A stretch of 27,791 nt of DNA, taken from IMG/VR virus record IMGVR_UViG_3300023174_000535, positions 1 to 27,791 of that record; one strand, 5' to 3'. Positions 20,098-27,791 of the stretch are shown here, piece after piece. The translations under genes and the position numbers were made by a program. The stretch is from a virus. A model generated the notes under the pieces. That model was not told where the DNA came from. It ran no database searches and saw only the letters and a list, made by a program, of their open reading frames with translations. Within the stretch, counting starts at the first letter, position 1, and each line of letters begins with the position of its first letter.

Positions 20098-20258
20098 ACC
20101 GCCACGGCCAAATCTACGAAATCGCATCTGTGGCGGTTGCAACCGGTATCAGCCCTAAAGATTTATTAGAGGTTGATCCAGCGATTTACTCAGCCATTAA
20201 AGCCATCTTGCAAGAACGGCATTTTAATAATAAAAAGGCAACAGTTAGGCGGAAGTAA
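19840..20258 (+). CDS. Tail assembly chaperone GT (-1 frameshift fusion, 139 residues)
   Basis: Reading 19840-20091 and then continuing from 20091 in the -1 frame gives WIDRHGQIYEIASVAVATGI followed by SPKDLLEVDPAIYSAIKAILQERHFNNKKATVRRK, ending at TAA 20256. The -1 frame has no good start of its own, and the WIDRHGQIYEIA...GISPKDLLEVDP pattern is the usual T part of actinophage chaperones. The fusion ratio is set by frameshift efficiency, and both G and GT are needed for tail assembly. The stop overlaps the ATG of the next gene (TAATG). Confidence 0.88.
20085..20137 (+). promoter_or_regulatory. Programmed -1 frameshift signal of the tail chaperones
   Basis: The slippery heptamer A AAA AAT (20085-20091) is in the proper zero-frame phase (TCA AAA AAT). 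After a six-base spacer, ACCGCCAC (20098-20105) pairs perfectly with GTGGCGGT (20130-20137), giving an eight-pair GC-rich stem with a 24-base loop. The zero-frame stop lies in the spacer. Heptamer, spacer and stem all match known -1 signals. Confidence 0.88.
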
Positions 20259-20932
20259 TGATTAAACCAAGATATTCAGAACTTCCTGGCCGTACTAGAT
20301 CGTTGGCGGCAGTGCCATCAATCTATGTTGAAAATTTAACTGAACTTCTTGAAAAAATGAAAAAGGTTGATCCTGATTTACAAAAAGAATTTAGAAAGGA
20401 ATTAAGCAAGGCAGTAAAGCCTGTTGCTAAATTAGCACAGAGTTTTGTACCACACTCACCGTTTCCAGGTTGGCGTGATGTTGAACCTAACTATCCACCA
20501 CAGTGGGGTTGGGCTAATGACAATGTTCACCGTGGTAGAACAATTGGCGATAATAAAAAAAGCCGTTGGAAATGGTCGCAAACAGAAGTTATACGCGGCA
20601 TAAGAGTAAGCACGGCTAAAAGTAAAGTACAAAGAGTTAAAGGCACAACATTTTCAGTAACCGCTTTAGCGATAGTAAATAAATCTGTACCAGGTATAAT
20701 ATATGAGTTGGCAGGTTTTGGATCATCACGATCACGCGGAAGAACTAGGCGCGTAAGTCGTAACTCAAATGCTAGTGAATCATTTATTGGTAAATTACAA
20801 GGTACTGCTAATAGTGGTGCTTACAAAGAAAAAAGATTGATTTACAGAGCATCACAACAATTAGGTGGGCAAGTAAATGATAATCTATACGGTGTACTTA
20901 AAAAATATCTAGGTAAAGAATTTAGGGGTTAA
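20258..20932 (+). CDS. HK97 gp10-like basic tail/neck protein
   Basis: A 224-residue very basic protein. The N-terminal part ENLTELLEKMKKVDPDLQKEFRKELSKAVKPVAKLAQSFVPHSPFPGWRD (about 26-75) resembles the HK97_gp10 family: a long helix followed by a proline-rich turn. The middle has Trp-rich and Arg/Lys-rich stretches (KSRWKWSQ, GSSRSRGRTRRVSRNSNAS) and the end is helical (ASQQLGGQVNDNLYGVLKKYLG). The usual gp10 gene lies before the tail tube; here it is between chaperones and tape measure, which is unusual. It may be a neck or tape-measure-associated protein. It starts by overlap with GT. Confidence 0.55.
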   Translation: MIKPRYSELPGRTRSLAAVPSIYVENLTELLEKMKKVDPDLQKEFRKELSKAVKPVAKLAQSFVPHSPFPGWRDVEPNYPPQWGWANDNVHRGRTIGDNKKSRWKWSQTEVIRGIRVSTAKSKVQRVKGTTFSVTALAIVNKSVPGIIYELAGFGSSRSRGRTRRVSRNSNASESFIGKLQGTANSGAYKEKRLIYRASQQLGGQVNDNLYGVLKKYLGKEFRG

Positions 20933-20934
20933 TC

Positions 20935-22812
20935 ATGGCATTAAGTCAATATGTTGCAATTAACTTCCTAACAAAATTTGATAAAAAAGGCTTAGAGCGT
21001 GCCACAAAAGAATTAAAAGGTTTTGACAAAGTAGTTGCAACAGGTTCATTTAGGTTGAAGGCTTTTGCTAAAGCCGGTGGACTAGCGGCGGCGGCAGGCC
21101 TGGCCATATTTGCTAAAAGATCAATTGATGCCGCTTTAGCGCAAGAAAAATTAGATAAACAATTACAACTAACTTTAGCAAGCATAGGGCAACAATTTCA
21201 ATTGCCTGAAATTAAAGGATTTATAGCAGATTTACAACGCGCTACAAATGTTACTGAAGAACAATTAGTTCCAGCCTTTAGGCAACTTGTAGCACAAACC
21301 GGTGATGTTGAATCTTCACAATATTTATTAACCAAAGCCTTAGATACATCAGCCGGCACAGGTTTTGATCTAAGTACGGTTTTAGATGCCATAACTAAAG
21401 CGGCTATTGGCAATTACAAATCTATTGGCGCATTAGGTATTGGTTATACCGCCGCAGAAGCAAAAGCGGCTGGTTTTACAGAAGTTATTAAAAGTTTAGA
21501 TAAATATTCAGGATCGGCAGAAGCACAAACAAAAACATTTGAAGGCCAATTAAAATCATTTTCAATTAGTGCCGGAGAAGCCACAGAAACTTTAGGGCAA
21601 GGATTCATAACAGCCGCATCAATTATTGCTACTGGATCAGATAGTTTAGACATTTTTGGATATAAGTTAGAAAAAGTTGCCACACAATTTTCGGATATAT
21701 TTGTTGGTAGTGCGGCAACATTTGAAAACAAAGGATTAGGTGCTTATTTTGATTTTCTAAAAGTAGCAGTTCAAGGTTTGACAGGTGATTTAACTTATAG
21801 TGGTAATGCGTTGCAAAAAATTGAAGAAGAAGGTATCAAATTAAGAGAAAAGCGTACTATGCAAGAACGCGGATACATAGGCTTATCTCAAATTACAATT
21901 GATGCTTTAGAACAACAAAGAATGTATGGTAAAAAACAATTAACCACAGATCAATTGTTAGCAAAAATACAAAAAGATATTTTGGCTAGAGAAAAACAAT
22001 TGACAAAAGAGAAATCTGCACAGGCGGCTTTTGATAAAAAGAAGGCTGATTTACAAGCAATGTTTGATCTTGATCGTATTAACCTTCAAGTTGCACTAAG
22101 CCGAAAATTATCTTTAGAAGATGAAGCGCGTGTAAAGATATTGCAAAAATTGGCTGAAGGTACAGAAGCCGCAATTAATGAAGCACAAAGATATGCAGAT
22201 GTATTAAAGGTAATTGAAGATGGTCAAATCACAACCGCAGAAGTTGAGATGTTGGCTAAAAAATGGGGAATGACTAACACTGAGGTTTTAATATACTTGC
22301 AATTATTATTTAAAGGCAATGCAGAATTAGAAAAAATGTTGGCATTGATGAAACAAGTAAATAATCAAAAAATTGCAACACAAGCACCTAATGTAAATCC
22401 ATTTGCTGAAAATATAGCCCAAATGGAAAAGGCTACTAAAACTATTTTGGCTTTACAGGATAAAGTAAACACAACAAATAAAATTCAAGAAGGTGATTTA
22501 CCTAGAGAAATGCCATCTCTATTTACATCAACAGGTGAACTGACTAGCCGAGGTAAAAGAGTATTGCCACCTGATATGTTAGCAATGGCAGATGGTGGCA
22601 TTGTAAGTTCACCCACAATGGCTTTAATAGGTGAAGCCGGATCAGAAGCGGTAATACCATTAGATAAAATGGGTGGATTTGGTACAACTGTAAATGTTAA
22701 TGTAGCAGGATCGGTTATATCAGAAGGCCAATTACAATCTGTAATTCAAGATGCTTTGTATAATTTAAACCGATCCGGTGCGGTAACTCAACTGGCTAAC
22801 TTAGGAAGATAA
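20935..22812 (+). CDS. Tape measure protein (copy 2, complete)
   Basis: A 625-residue protein, short for the family, predicting a short tail. Residues 1-60 contain a hydrophobic helix (AKAGGLAAAAGLAIFAKRSIDAAL); long helices follow (TLASIGQQFQLPEIKGFIADLQRATNVTEEQLVPAFRQLV; GYIGLSQITIDALEQQRMYGKKQLTTDQLLAKIQKD). The C terminus has the family-typical MADGGIVSSPTMALIGEAGS and EAVIPLDK, then VNVNVAGSVISE. This segment is missing from the partial copy at 3-644, so the two modules encode different C termini. It lies right after the chaperones, as expected. Confidence 0.92.
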   Translation: MALSQYVAINFLTKFDKKGLERATKELKGFDKVVATGSFRLKAFAKAGGLAAAAGLAIFAKRSIDAALAQEKLDKQLQLTLASIGQQFQLPEIKGFIADLQRATNVTEEQLVPAFRQLVAQTGDVESSQYLLTKALDTSAGTGFDLSTVLDAITKAAIGNYKSIGALGIGYTAAEAKAAGFTEVIKSLDKYSGSAEAQTKTFEGQLKSFSISAGEATETLGQGFITAASIIATGSDSLDIFGYKLEKVATQFSDIFVGSAATFENKGLGAYFDFLKVAVQGLTGDLTYSGNALQKIEEEGIKLREKRTMQERGYIGLSQITIDALEQQRMYGKKQLTTDQLLAKIQKDILAREKQLTKEKSAQAAFDKKKADLQAMFDLDRINLQVALSRKLSLEDEARVKILQKLAEGTEAAINEAQRYADVLKVIEDGQITTAEVEMLAKKWGMTNTEVLIYLQLLFKGNAELEKMLALMKQVNNQKIATQAPNVNPFAENIAQMEKATKTILALQDKVNTTNKIQEGDLPREMPSLFTSTGELTSRGKRVLPPDMLAMADGGIVSSPTMALIGEAGSEAVIPLDKMGGFGTTVNVNVAGSVISEGQLQSVIQDALYNLNRSGAVTQLANLGR

Positions 22813-24062
22813 TGCCAGCCGCAATATTTAGCGCACAAATTGATTTTAGTAACGGCGCAAGTTTTGATCCAGCCTTAATATTAGATGATCCTGCAACACC
22901 ACTTGATGTGGCAGTTTTGGGAACTGCGGCGGCTGATATTATTGATATAACGCCTTATGTAACTCAATGCTATATTCGCCGTGCATTTAACAGATCATCA
23001 GATTCTTTTACAGGTGGTACAGCACGCATTACTTTTGTTGATCAAACAGGTCAATTTAATCCGGCTAATACTGGATCAAGTTTATATGGCAAAATTAAAC
23101 CAATGCGTAAAATTCGTTTTACGGCAGAATATTTAGGCGTAACATATAGTTTAGGTTCTTTTTATGTGCAAGAATGGAATTATCAAAGCCCCACCGGATT
23201 TGATCCAGCCTATGTAACTTTGGCCTGTGTAGATGGATTCCAATTATTAAACCTTACAACTATTACATCTGTTAGCGGTGGCACAGCCGGGCAAACTACG
23301 GCACAAAGAATTTCAAGTTTGTTAGATGCCGGAGATTGGCCGGGTGGTATGCGCGATATTTCAACTACTGCAACTACCACCGTACAAGCAGATGATGGTT
23401 CATCAAGATCATTATTATCATCCTGCCAGGTTGTAGAAGGCACAGATTTAGGGGCTTTTTGGATGGATCAAAGAGGGTATGCCAAATTTTTATCACGCAA
23501 TGACATCATAGTTGCAGAAGGTGGCACGGTAACTAAATTTAGTGATGTACCAGGATCAGGTGATATTACCTATCAGGCAGTAGAGTTTGATATTTCAGAC
23601 TATCAAATGATTAACAAGGTAACTGTAACGCCAAATGGGTTGAGTGGTCAGACCGCAAGCGATTCTGAAAGTATTGATGATTATTTTCAGCATAGCCGGG
23701 TTAGAAACGGCATCATGCAAACAGAATCAGATGCTTTAAATCAAGCAAAAATGATCATTGCATCAAGAAAAGAACAAGGCGTTAATATTCAATTGAATTC
23801 ACTAACCGTTGATGCCTATGGTTCAAATGACCCTAGCCGGGTTATAGCCGCCTTAAACTTAGATATATTTGATCCAATAGAGGTAACTCAAACCTTGCCG
23901 GCGGGTAATGTGGTTACTGATTCCGTCATAGCCGGTTTAACTTATCAAATAACACCCAAATCTTTTATGGTTACTTTCAGTTGCGCTCAGCCTTTTGCCG
24001 TAGGTTTTTTGCTAGACTCTACCGTTGATGGAATTTTAGATGAAGATTCTTTGGCTTATTAG
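22812..24062 (+). CDS. Minor tail protein (distal tail/hub-like), copy 2
   Basis: A 416-residue allele of the protein at 644-1909, with the shared blocks described there: AQIDFSNGASF, LDDPATPLDVAVLG, YIRRAFNRSSDSFTGGTARITF, SSLYGKIKPMRKIRF, LACVDGFQLLNL, and an ending LLDSTVDGILDEDSLAY. Many internal residues differ, so this is a distinct allele, not a recent duplicate. It overlaps the tape measure stop by one base and is followed by a short fibre-like gene with an AGGAG ribosome site. Confidence 0.72.
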   Translation: MPAAIFSAQIDFSNGASFDPALILDDPATPLDVAVLGTAAADIIDITPYVTQCYIRRAFNRSSDSFTGGTARITFVDQTGQFNPANTGSSLYGKIKPMRKIRFTAEYLGVTYSLGSFYVQEWNYQSPTGFDPAYVTLACVDGFQLLNLTTITSVSGGTAGQTTAQRISSLLDAGDWPGGMRDISTTATTTVQADDGSSRSLLSSCQVVEGTDLGAFWMDQRGYAKFLSRNDIIVAEGGTVTKFSDVPGSGDITYQAVEFDISDYQMINKVTVTPNGLSGQTASDSESIDDYFQHSRVRNGIMQTESDALNQAKMIIASRKEQGVNIQLNSLTVDAYGSNDPSRVIAALNLDIFDPIEVTQTLPAGNVVTDSVIAGLTYQITPKSFMVTFSCAQPFAVGFLLDSTVDGILDEDSLAY

Positions 24063-24072
24063 GAGAATATAA

Positions 24073-24453
24073 ATGGCAACATTTTCGGTTGGTCAGGTTT
24101 TAACGGCGGCTCAGATGAACTCTATCGCCAATCTCAGCGTTAGAGCAGTTACGGCCACATCAGACACTTTAGTTGTAACTGATGCAGATAATAAACTTAT
24201 TACATATTCAAACACTGGCACTACTACTATTACTATTCCACCTTATTCAACCGTAGCAATGACTACTGGATCAGTTGTGAACCTTATTAAAATTGGATCA
24301 GCCGGCACAATATCTATTGTGCAAGGTGCGGGTGTTACCCTTGCATCAGCCGGGGCAACATCTACTAACCCAACTATTACCGGACAATTTAAAGCGGCTA
24401 GTATAATTAAAGTAAGCACAGATTCTTGGTACTGTGTTGGTGGCATTGCGTAA
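24073..24453 (+). CDS. Short fibre-like minor tail protein, copy 2
   Basis: A 126-residue protein starting MATFSVGQVLTAAQMN, which recalls FATGDVLTASQVN of the 234-residue protein at 1923. The rest (TSDTLVVTDADNKLITYSNTGTTTITIPPYSTVAMTTGSVVNLIKIGSAGTISIVQGAGVTL) is a Thr/Ser/Gly-rich series of short strands, like phage fibre or capsid-decorating domains. The position corresponds to the 1923 gene, so the two module copies carry different C-terminal domains on one N-terminal anchor. AGGAG lies before the ATG. The stop overlaps the next ATG. Confidence 0.58.
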   Translation: MATFSVGQVLTAAQMNSIANLSVRAVTATSDTLVVTDADNKLITYSNTGTTTITIPPYSTVAMTTGSVVNLIKIGSAGTISIVQGAGVTLASAGATSTNPTITGQFKAASIIKVSTDSWYCVGGIA

Positions 24454-25031
24454 TGTCTTTAATTCTTGGCATACTTGCACAATCAGGGGGTGCGGCAGTT
24501 GCCGCATCATCTTACGAATCTATTGCAACAATTACTGGAAATACTAGTGGCACAATAACTTTTACAAGTATTCCACAAACATACAAACATTTACAATTAA
24601 GATGTATTCTTAGAACCGTTAATAGTTCTTATACTTTCCTTAACTATAATATTAGAGTTGGAAATGGTTCAATAGATACTGGAAGCAATTATACATATCA
24701 TAGACTTTATGGTACTGGCTCAGGTTCGGGATCATCAGATGGTGGTGCAAATCAATCGGCAGGATTATTAGCAGCAACTAGTACTGGAAGTCCTGATTAT
24801 TATTTTGCACCAACTATTTTAGATATTTTAGATTATTCAAGCACTAACAAATATAAAACTATGCGTTCCCTAGGTGGTTATGACTTAAATGGTTCAGGTG
24901 GTGTTTATTTTCAATCATTCCTTTGGATGAATAATAGTGGAATAGATACTATGCAATTTAATGTTGGTGGTGCTTCACCAGAAACTGTTGGTGCTTCACA
25001 CTTTGCTTTATACGGAATTAAGGGAGTATAA
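24453..25031 (+). CDS. Receptor-type tail protein, paralogue A (copy 2)
   Basis: A 192-residue protein, allelic to 2637-3197. An N-terminal hydrophobic stretch (SLILGILAQSGGAAVAA) leads into SYESIATITGNTSGTITFTSIPQTYKHLQLR, a Gly/Ser-rich middle, ILDYSSTNKYKTMRSLGGYDLNG, and the end FALYGIKGV. I chose ATG 24453 because it overlaps the previous stop (TAATG); an upstream start at 24426 lies inside that gene. The end GGAATTAAGGGAGTATAA is the unoccupied version of the site where copy 1 carries the HNH gene. Confidence 0.62.
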   Translation: MSLILGILAQSGGAAVAASSYESIATITGNTSGTITFTSIPQTYKHLQLRCILRTVNSSYTFLNYNIRVGNGSIDTGSNYTYHRLYGTGSGSGSSDGGANQSAGLLAATSTGSPDYYFAPTILDILDYSSTNKYKTMRSLGGYDLNGSGGVYFQSFLWMNNSGIDTMQFNVGGASPETVGASHFALYGIKGV

Positions 25032-25033
25032 CA

Positions 25034-25513
25034 ATGGCCGCAGGTTCAACATACACACCAATAGCGACTAACACTTTGGGGAGTAATACTGCAACAGTTA
25101 CTTTTAATTCATTTAGCGGTTATACCGATTTAATGTTAATTGTAACTGGTAAAATTTCCACAGGTTTTGCTCTTTTAAGATTTAATTCTGATAGCGGTAA
25201 TAATTATTCTAGAACATATCTAGGCGGAGATGGTTCGTCTGCATATTCATCAAGGAACTCCAATGTGAGTTCAAATTATATAAGTTTGGATAGTACAACT
25301 GTTGCAACTGCTATAAATCAAATAATGAATTATTCAAATGCTACAACTTACAAAACAGTTTTAGCAAGAGAATCAGCAACAGGTCAAGCACAGGCACAAA
25401 TTTCTTTATGGAGAAATACTGCGGCAATCACCCAAATAGATATTACCGCTGGTAGTGCTGGTACTTTAACCGCAGGTTCAACCTTTACACTCTACGGAAT
25501 ACTGGCGGCATAA
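25034..25513 (+). CDS. Receptor-type tail protein, paralogue B (copy 2)
   Basis: A 159-residue protein, allelic to 3641-4150: AAGSTYTPIATNTLGSNTATVTFNSFSGYTDLMLIV at the start, QIMNYSNATTYKTVLARES near the middle, LWRNTAAITQIDI, and FTLYGILAA at the end. Start and end are near those of copy 1 while the centre is replaced (EDSASNYSTTELRGNG becomes SDSGNNYSRTYLGGDG). Its GGGAG ribosome site lies within the last codons of the previous gene. It is probably a beta-sandwich adhesin. Confidence 0.6.
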   Translation: MAAGSTYTPIATNTLGSNTATVTFNSFSGYTDLMLIVTGKISTGFALLRFNSDSGNNYSRTYLGGDGSSAYSSRNSNVSSNYISLDSTTVATAINQIMNYSNATTYKTVLARESATGQAQAQISLWRNTAAITQIDITAGSAGTLTAGSTFTLYGILAA

Positions 25514-26040
25514 TGGCAAATACATATACTTTAATTGCAAGTTCAACTGTTGGTAGTGGTGGTGTCGCTTCAATTACTTTTGGTAGTGGTGGAACACTTT
25601 CTCAAACTTATACCGATTTATTATTAGTTTTCTCTGTTAGGACTAATGCAGGTGGCAATGAAGAAAATATAAAGATAACATTTAATGGAGTAACTGGTTC
25701 ATCTTATTCATCAAAATTACTTTATGGTAGCGGTACTGGTGCGGCATCTTATTCATCATCAACAACTTTAGAACATCAATACGCTAATGCGGCAGGTTCA
25801 ACTAGCAATACATTTGCAAGTAATCAAATGTATATTCCAAATTATACTTCATCTAATTACAAATCAGTAAGCGTAGATTCGGTGACGGAAAACAATGCTA
25901 CTGCTGAAAGCATGGGTCTTAGTGCTGGAATTTTCAACAATTCAAGTCCTATTACTGAATTAACAATTCAACCATTATCAGGTGCTAATTTAATTGTTCA
26001 ATATAGTTCAGCGTATTTATACGGAATATCAAACTCATAA
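25513..26040 (+). CDS. Receptor-type tail protein, paralogue C (copy 2)
   Basis: A 175-residue protein, allelic to 4150-4668. The N-terminal 17 residues (MANTYTLIASSTVGSGG) and the last YLYGISNS are the same in both, the former nearly base for base. Between them the sequence is different except for structural landmarks (YTDLLLVFSVR, NQMYIPNYTSSNYKSVSVDSVTEN, SAGIFNNSSPITELTI). This pattern of fixed ends and a changed centre suggests exchange of receptor-facing segments by recombination in the shared ends. Followed by the near-identical block. Confidence 0.62.
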   Translation: MANTYTLIASSTVGSGGVASITFGSGGTLSQTYTDLLLVFSVRTNAGGNEENIKITFNGVTGSSYSSKLLYGSGTGAASYSSSTTLEHQYANAAGSTSNTFASNQMYIPNYTSSNYKSVSVDSVTENNATAESMGLSAGIFNNSSPITELTIQPLSGANLIVQYSSAYLYGISNS

Positions 26041-26049
26041 GGAGAAACA

Positions 26050-26265
26050 ATGCCAACTAAACTAATAATCAACTGCGAAACTGGAGAGCAAACAGAGGTG
26101 GAATTAACCGCTGAGGAAATTGCTCAAAGAGAGGCAGACGCTAAGGCGTATGAGGCTGACAAAAAAGCCAAAGATGCCGAGTTAGCCGCACAGGCCAAAG
26201 TTAAGGCTGATGTATTAAAAAGGTTAGGGCTTACAGAAGATGAAGCCAAAGCCTTACTATCTTAA
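26050..26265 (+). CDS. Small charged coiled-coil protein (copy 2)
   Basis: The 71-residue product is identical to that of 4678-4893, although the DNA differs at several third positions (for example GAAGAGATC versus GAGGAAATT in the EEI codons). The same AAGGAG ribosome site precedes it. Complete protein identity next to strongly diverged tail genes shows that it does not co-vary with receptor specificity. Confidence 0.6.
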   Translation: MPTKLIINCETGEQTEVELTAEEIAQREADAKAYEADKKAKDAELAAQAKVKADVLKRLGLTEDEAKALLS

Positions 26266-26274
26266 TGATAGGTG

Positions 26275-26748
26275 ATGGCAATTATTAGAGAACTCACTAG
26301 CCCAAATGGTTGGCCGGCTAGTGAGGATCGGCAAGCCATAGGTATCCAATCTTTTGTTATACCTGGTACTAAAACTAAGATTGCCTGTTCAAAAGCCGTT
26401 GCGCCTTTGTTAATAAATTTTTGTAAAGAATTTCATGAATCGGTTGAGCCAATAAATGAAGGCCAACTAGATGATTGGGGATACGCGTTTAGAATGACTA
26501 GATCATCTGATCGGGTATTAAGCAATCACGCATCCGGTACCGCCATAGACTTAAATGCAATTAAGCATCCTTTGGGCAAGTCAAATACATTTAATAAGGA
26601 TCAGCGTAATACAATTAACCTACTGATAACTAAATATGGGTTGAACTGGGGCGGCAATTACAAGAAACGGAAAGATGATATGCATTTTGAAATTGCATTA
26701 ACTCAACATGAGGTTGTAGAAAAAATCAAAGAGTTAGGATTAAAATGA
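26275..26748 (+). CDS. Endolysin: M15-family peptidase-like (copy 2)
   Basis: A 157-residue allele of 4903-5376. The zinc-ligand blocks SNHASGTAIDLN and DDMHFE are unchanged. About ten substitutions lie outside them, such as INIQ to IGIQ, CAK to CSK, LVELID to SVEPIN, and several in the last 15 residues. The GTG directly before ATG 26275 is an alternative start. It is coupled to the holin-like gene by an ATGA overlap. Confidence 0.82.
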   Translation: MAIIRELTSPNGWPASEDRQAIGIQSFVIPGTKTKIACSKAVAPLLINFCKEFHESVEPINEGQLDDWGYAFRMTRSSDRVLSNHASGTAIDLNAIKHPLGKSNTFNKDQRNTINLLITKYGLNWGGNYKKRKDDMHFEIALTQHEVVEKIKELGLK

Positions 26749-26936
26749 AAATTACTACAAAACAAAAAGAAGTAATTAAGTCATATTTAAGAAGTGTTGC
26801 CTGCGCAACAGTTACAACCTTGTTGGCTTTGGTTGCAGATGTTAAACCTGAATATGCAATTTTGGCAGGTGCTTTGGTTGCACCTTTGATTCGCTATCTT
26901 GATCCTGCGGATGATAAATTTGGAATCAATAGTTAA
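26745..26936 (+). CDS. Holin-like small membrane protein (copy 2)
   Basis: A 63-residue allele of 5373-5564 with the same two hydrophobic stretches and basic N terminus; changes are RSIAAAT to RSVACAT and DPKDD to DPADD. It overlaps the endolysin stop and the next ATG in the same way as in copy 1. Confidence 0.68.
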   Translation: MKITTKQKEVIKSYLRSVACATVTTLLALVADVKPEYAILAGALVAPLIRYLDPADDKFGINS

Positions 26937-27139
26937 TGAGCGCAAACGATCAGATGGCATTAGTTGTATCTATTGTTACAATAATTGGATCATTTATTGC
27001 TTCTGTAAGATGGTTAGTTAAACACTATCTAAGTGAGTTAAAGCCTGATGGAAATGGTGGCCATAATTTAGAAGGCAGAGTTAAGCGCATAGAAGAAAAG
27101 TTAGACACGCTGTACCAAATCCTTATATCTAACAAGTAA
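26936..27139 (+). CDS. Second lysis-cassette membrane protein (copy 2)
   Basis: A 67-residue allele of 5564-5767: the same single N-terminal membrane helix, Gly-rich linker and C-terminal coiled coil. Changes are conservative (VSLVT to VSIVT, VARIEE to VKRIEE, SKK to SNK). Confidence 0.6.
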   Translation: MSANDQMALVVSIVTIIGSFIASVRWLVKHYLSELKPDGNGGHNLEGRVKRIEEKLDTLYQILISNK

Positions 27140-27160
27140 ATCAGCCCTATCCTCTACCCT

Positions 27161-27791
27161 ATGGCCATGAAGATGTGTGTGGTTGTACCTAGTAGGGGTA
27201 GGCCTGAAAGCGCCGAAAGGTTAGCCCAGGCTTTTAAAGATACCGGGGCAGAAGCCGATCTATACATTGTTATAGATAATGATGATCCTAAATGGAATGA
27301 GTACGCCAAAAGTGAAAACTATAAAAAATTGCCTGCGGATAATAAAACAGGTGGTTGTGCTAAATCTCTTAATACCGGTGCGGTTATGCTTTTGGATATT
27401 ACTAAGTATCCTTTATATGATTATTTTGTTTTCATGGGTGATGATCACTTTCCTAGAACCCAGGGCTGGGATAAAGCCTTTATTCAAGCGTTAAATTTAG
27501 ATCAAGGCATTGCCTATGGTAATGATTTATTACAGGGTGAGAATTTACCAACCGCTTATGCGATGACCCGAAGTATTGTAAATGAACTTAGAGGTATGAC
27601 ATTTCCTGGATGCATACATTTATTTTTTGATAATTTTGTTAAAGAATTAGGCATTGATTTAAAATGTTTAAAATATTTACCTGATGTAATTATTGAGCAT
27701 CTACACCCAGTTGCAGGTAAGGCTGAAATGGATGAAGGATATGAAAGAGTTAATCAACCCCTATGGTATGAACAAGATTTATTGACATTGC
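27161..27791 (+). CDS. GT-A type glycosyltransferase-like protein (copy 2, cut by window edge)
   Basis: The first 210 codons of the allele of 5789-6472; the frame is open to the window end. The CVVVPSRGRP start, IDNDDPKW and the GDDH metal-binding motif are present. The few amino-acid changes include Asn18 to Ser, GDDHLP to GDDHFP and YGDD to YGND. As in copy 1, no clear ribosome site precedes the ATG. Confidence 0.68.
   Translation, partial: MAMKMCVVVPSRGRPESAERLAQAFKDTGAEADLYIVIDNDDPKWNEYAKSENYKKLPADNKTGGCAKSLNTGAVMLLDITKYPLYDYFVFMGDDHFPRTQGWDKAFIQALNLDQGIAYGNDLLQGENLPTAYAMTRSIVNELRGMTFPGCIHLFFDNFVKELGIDLKCLKYLPDVIIEHLHPVAGKAEMDEGYERVNQPLWYEQDLLTL

Larger units (their letters stand above)
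26018..27791 (+). repeat. Near-identical segment, second copy (partner 4646-6419)
   Basis: Collinear with 4646-6419 at a constant offset of 21,372 bp to the end of the window, with scattered substitutions and no indels. Differences are mostly silent, so the copies come from related strains and are not a simple sequencing duplicate. Confidence 0.9.

Noticed and set aside
1-27791. Integrated prophage or tandem prophages
   Set aside because: No integrase, excisionase, repressor, attachment repeat or host gene is visible. Tandem elements remain formally possible but nothing in the sequence supports integration.
1-27791. CRISPR array or tRNA genes
   Set aside because: No regularly spaced repeats of array type and no cloverleaf-like segment with CCA-type end was seen on either strand by eye.

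Overview
The window is double-stranded DNA from a small tailed phage (siphovirus type, HK97-like head). All genes lie on the + strand, are packed tightly, and often overlap by four bases or fewer (stop/start TAATG or ATGA). The DNA is AT-rich. The host is most likely a low-GC aquatic actinobacterium. This is an inference from three things: actinophage-like portal, capsid, chaperone and prim-pol genes; tail proteins of a family I associate with aquatic viromes; and two intergenic sites matching the actinobacterial GlxR/CRP consensus. There is no integrase, repressor, tRNA, reverse transcriptase or CRISPR array, so nothing points to lysogeny.

Layout. 1-4.7 kb: end of a tape measure gene, a minor tail protein, a fibre-like protein and three paralogous receptor-type proteins, with an HNH homing endonuclease inserted among them. 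4.7-5.8 kb: a coiled-coil protein, an M15-type endolysin and two small holin-like membrane proteins. 5.8-8.4 kb: a glycosyltransferase, an NAD-dependent sugar epimerase, a basic protein and a metallophosphoesterase. 8.4-11.25 kb: the early module, with an operator-like promoter region, small zinc-ribbon proteins, a stand-alone prim-pol, a possible annealing protein and a PD-(D/E)XK nuclease. 11.25-12.7 kb: a second regulated promoter region, a membrane-anchored lytic transglycosylase, a second glycosyltransferase and a small beta-rich protein. 12.73-12.84 kb: a non-coding region that could hold the packaging site. 12.8-18.3 kb: HNH, small and large terminase, portal, protease, scaffold-like protein and capsid. 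18.4-22.8 kb: connector, tail terminator, major tail protein, frameshifted chaperones, gp10-like protein and tape measure. 22.8-27.8 kb: a second, non-identical copy of the tail, lysis and glycosyltransferase region.

The window is longer than one genome unit. Genes from 4678 onward recur exactly 21,372 bp later with only scattered, mostly silent changes. The tail genes before them recur as strongly diverged alleles. The sequence therefore holds one complete gene set of about 21.4-22.2 kb plus an overhang from a related strain. A strain-chimeric assembly, a mixed concatemer or a tandem arrangement could all explain this, and the sequence alone cannot decide.

The most notable signals are: a textbook -1 frameshift site in the tail chaperones; a second candidate -1 frameshift at an A7 heptamer between protease and capsid, giving access to a conserved-looking C-terminal tail; a 14-codon leader ORF overlapping the connector start inside an 11-bp inverted repeat; two GlxR-like sites; and an occupied/empty site pair for the HNH gene that shows how the insertion reuses the tail gene's stop codon.
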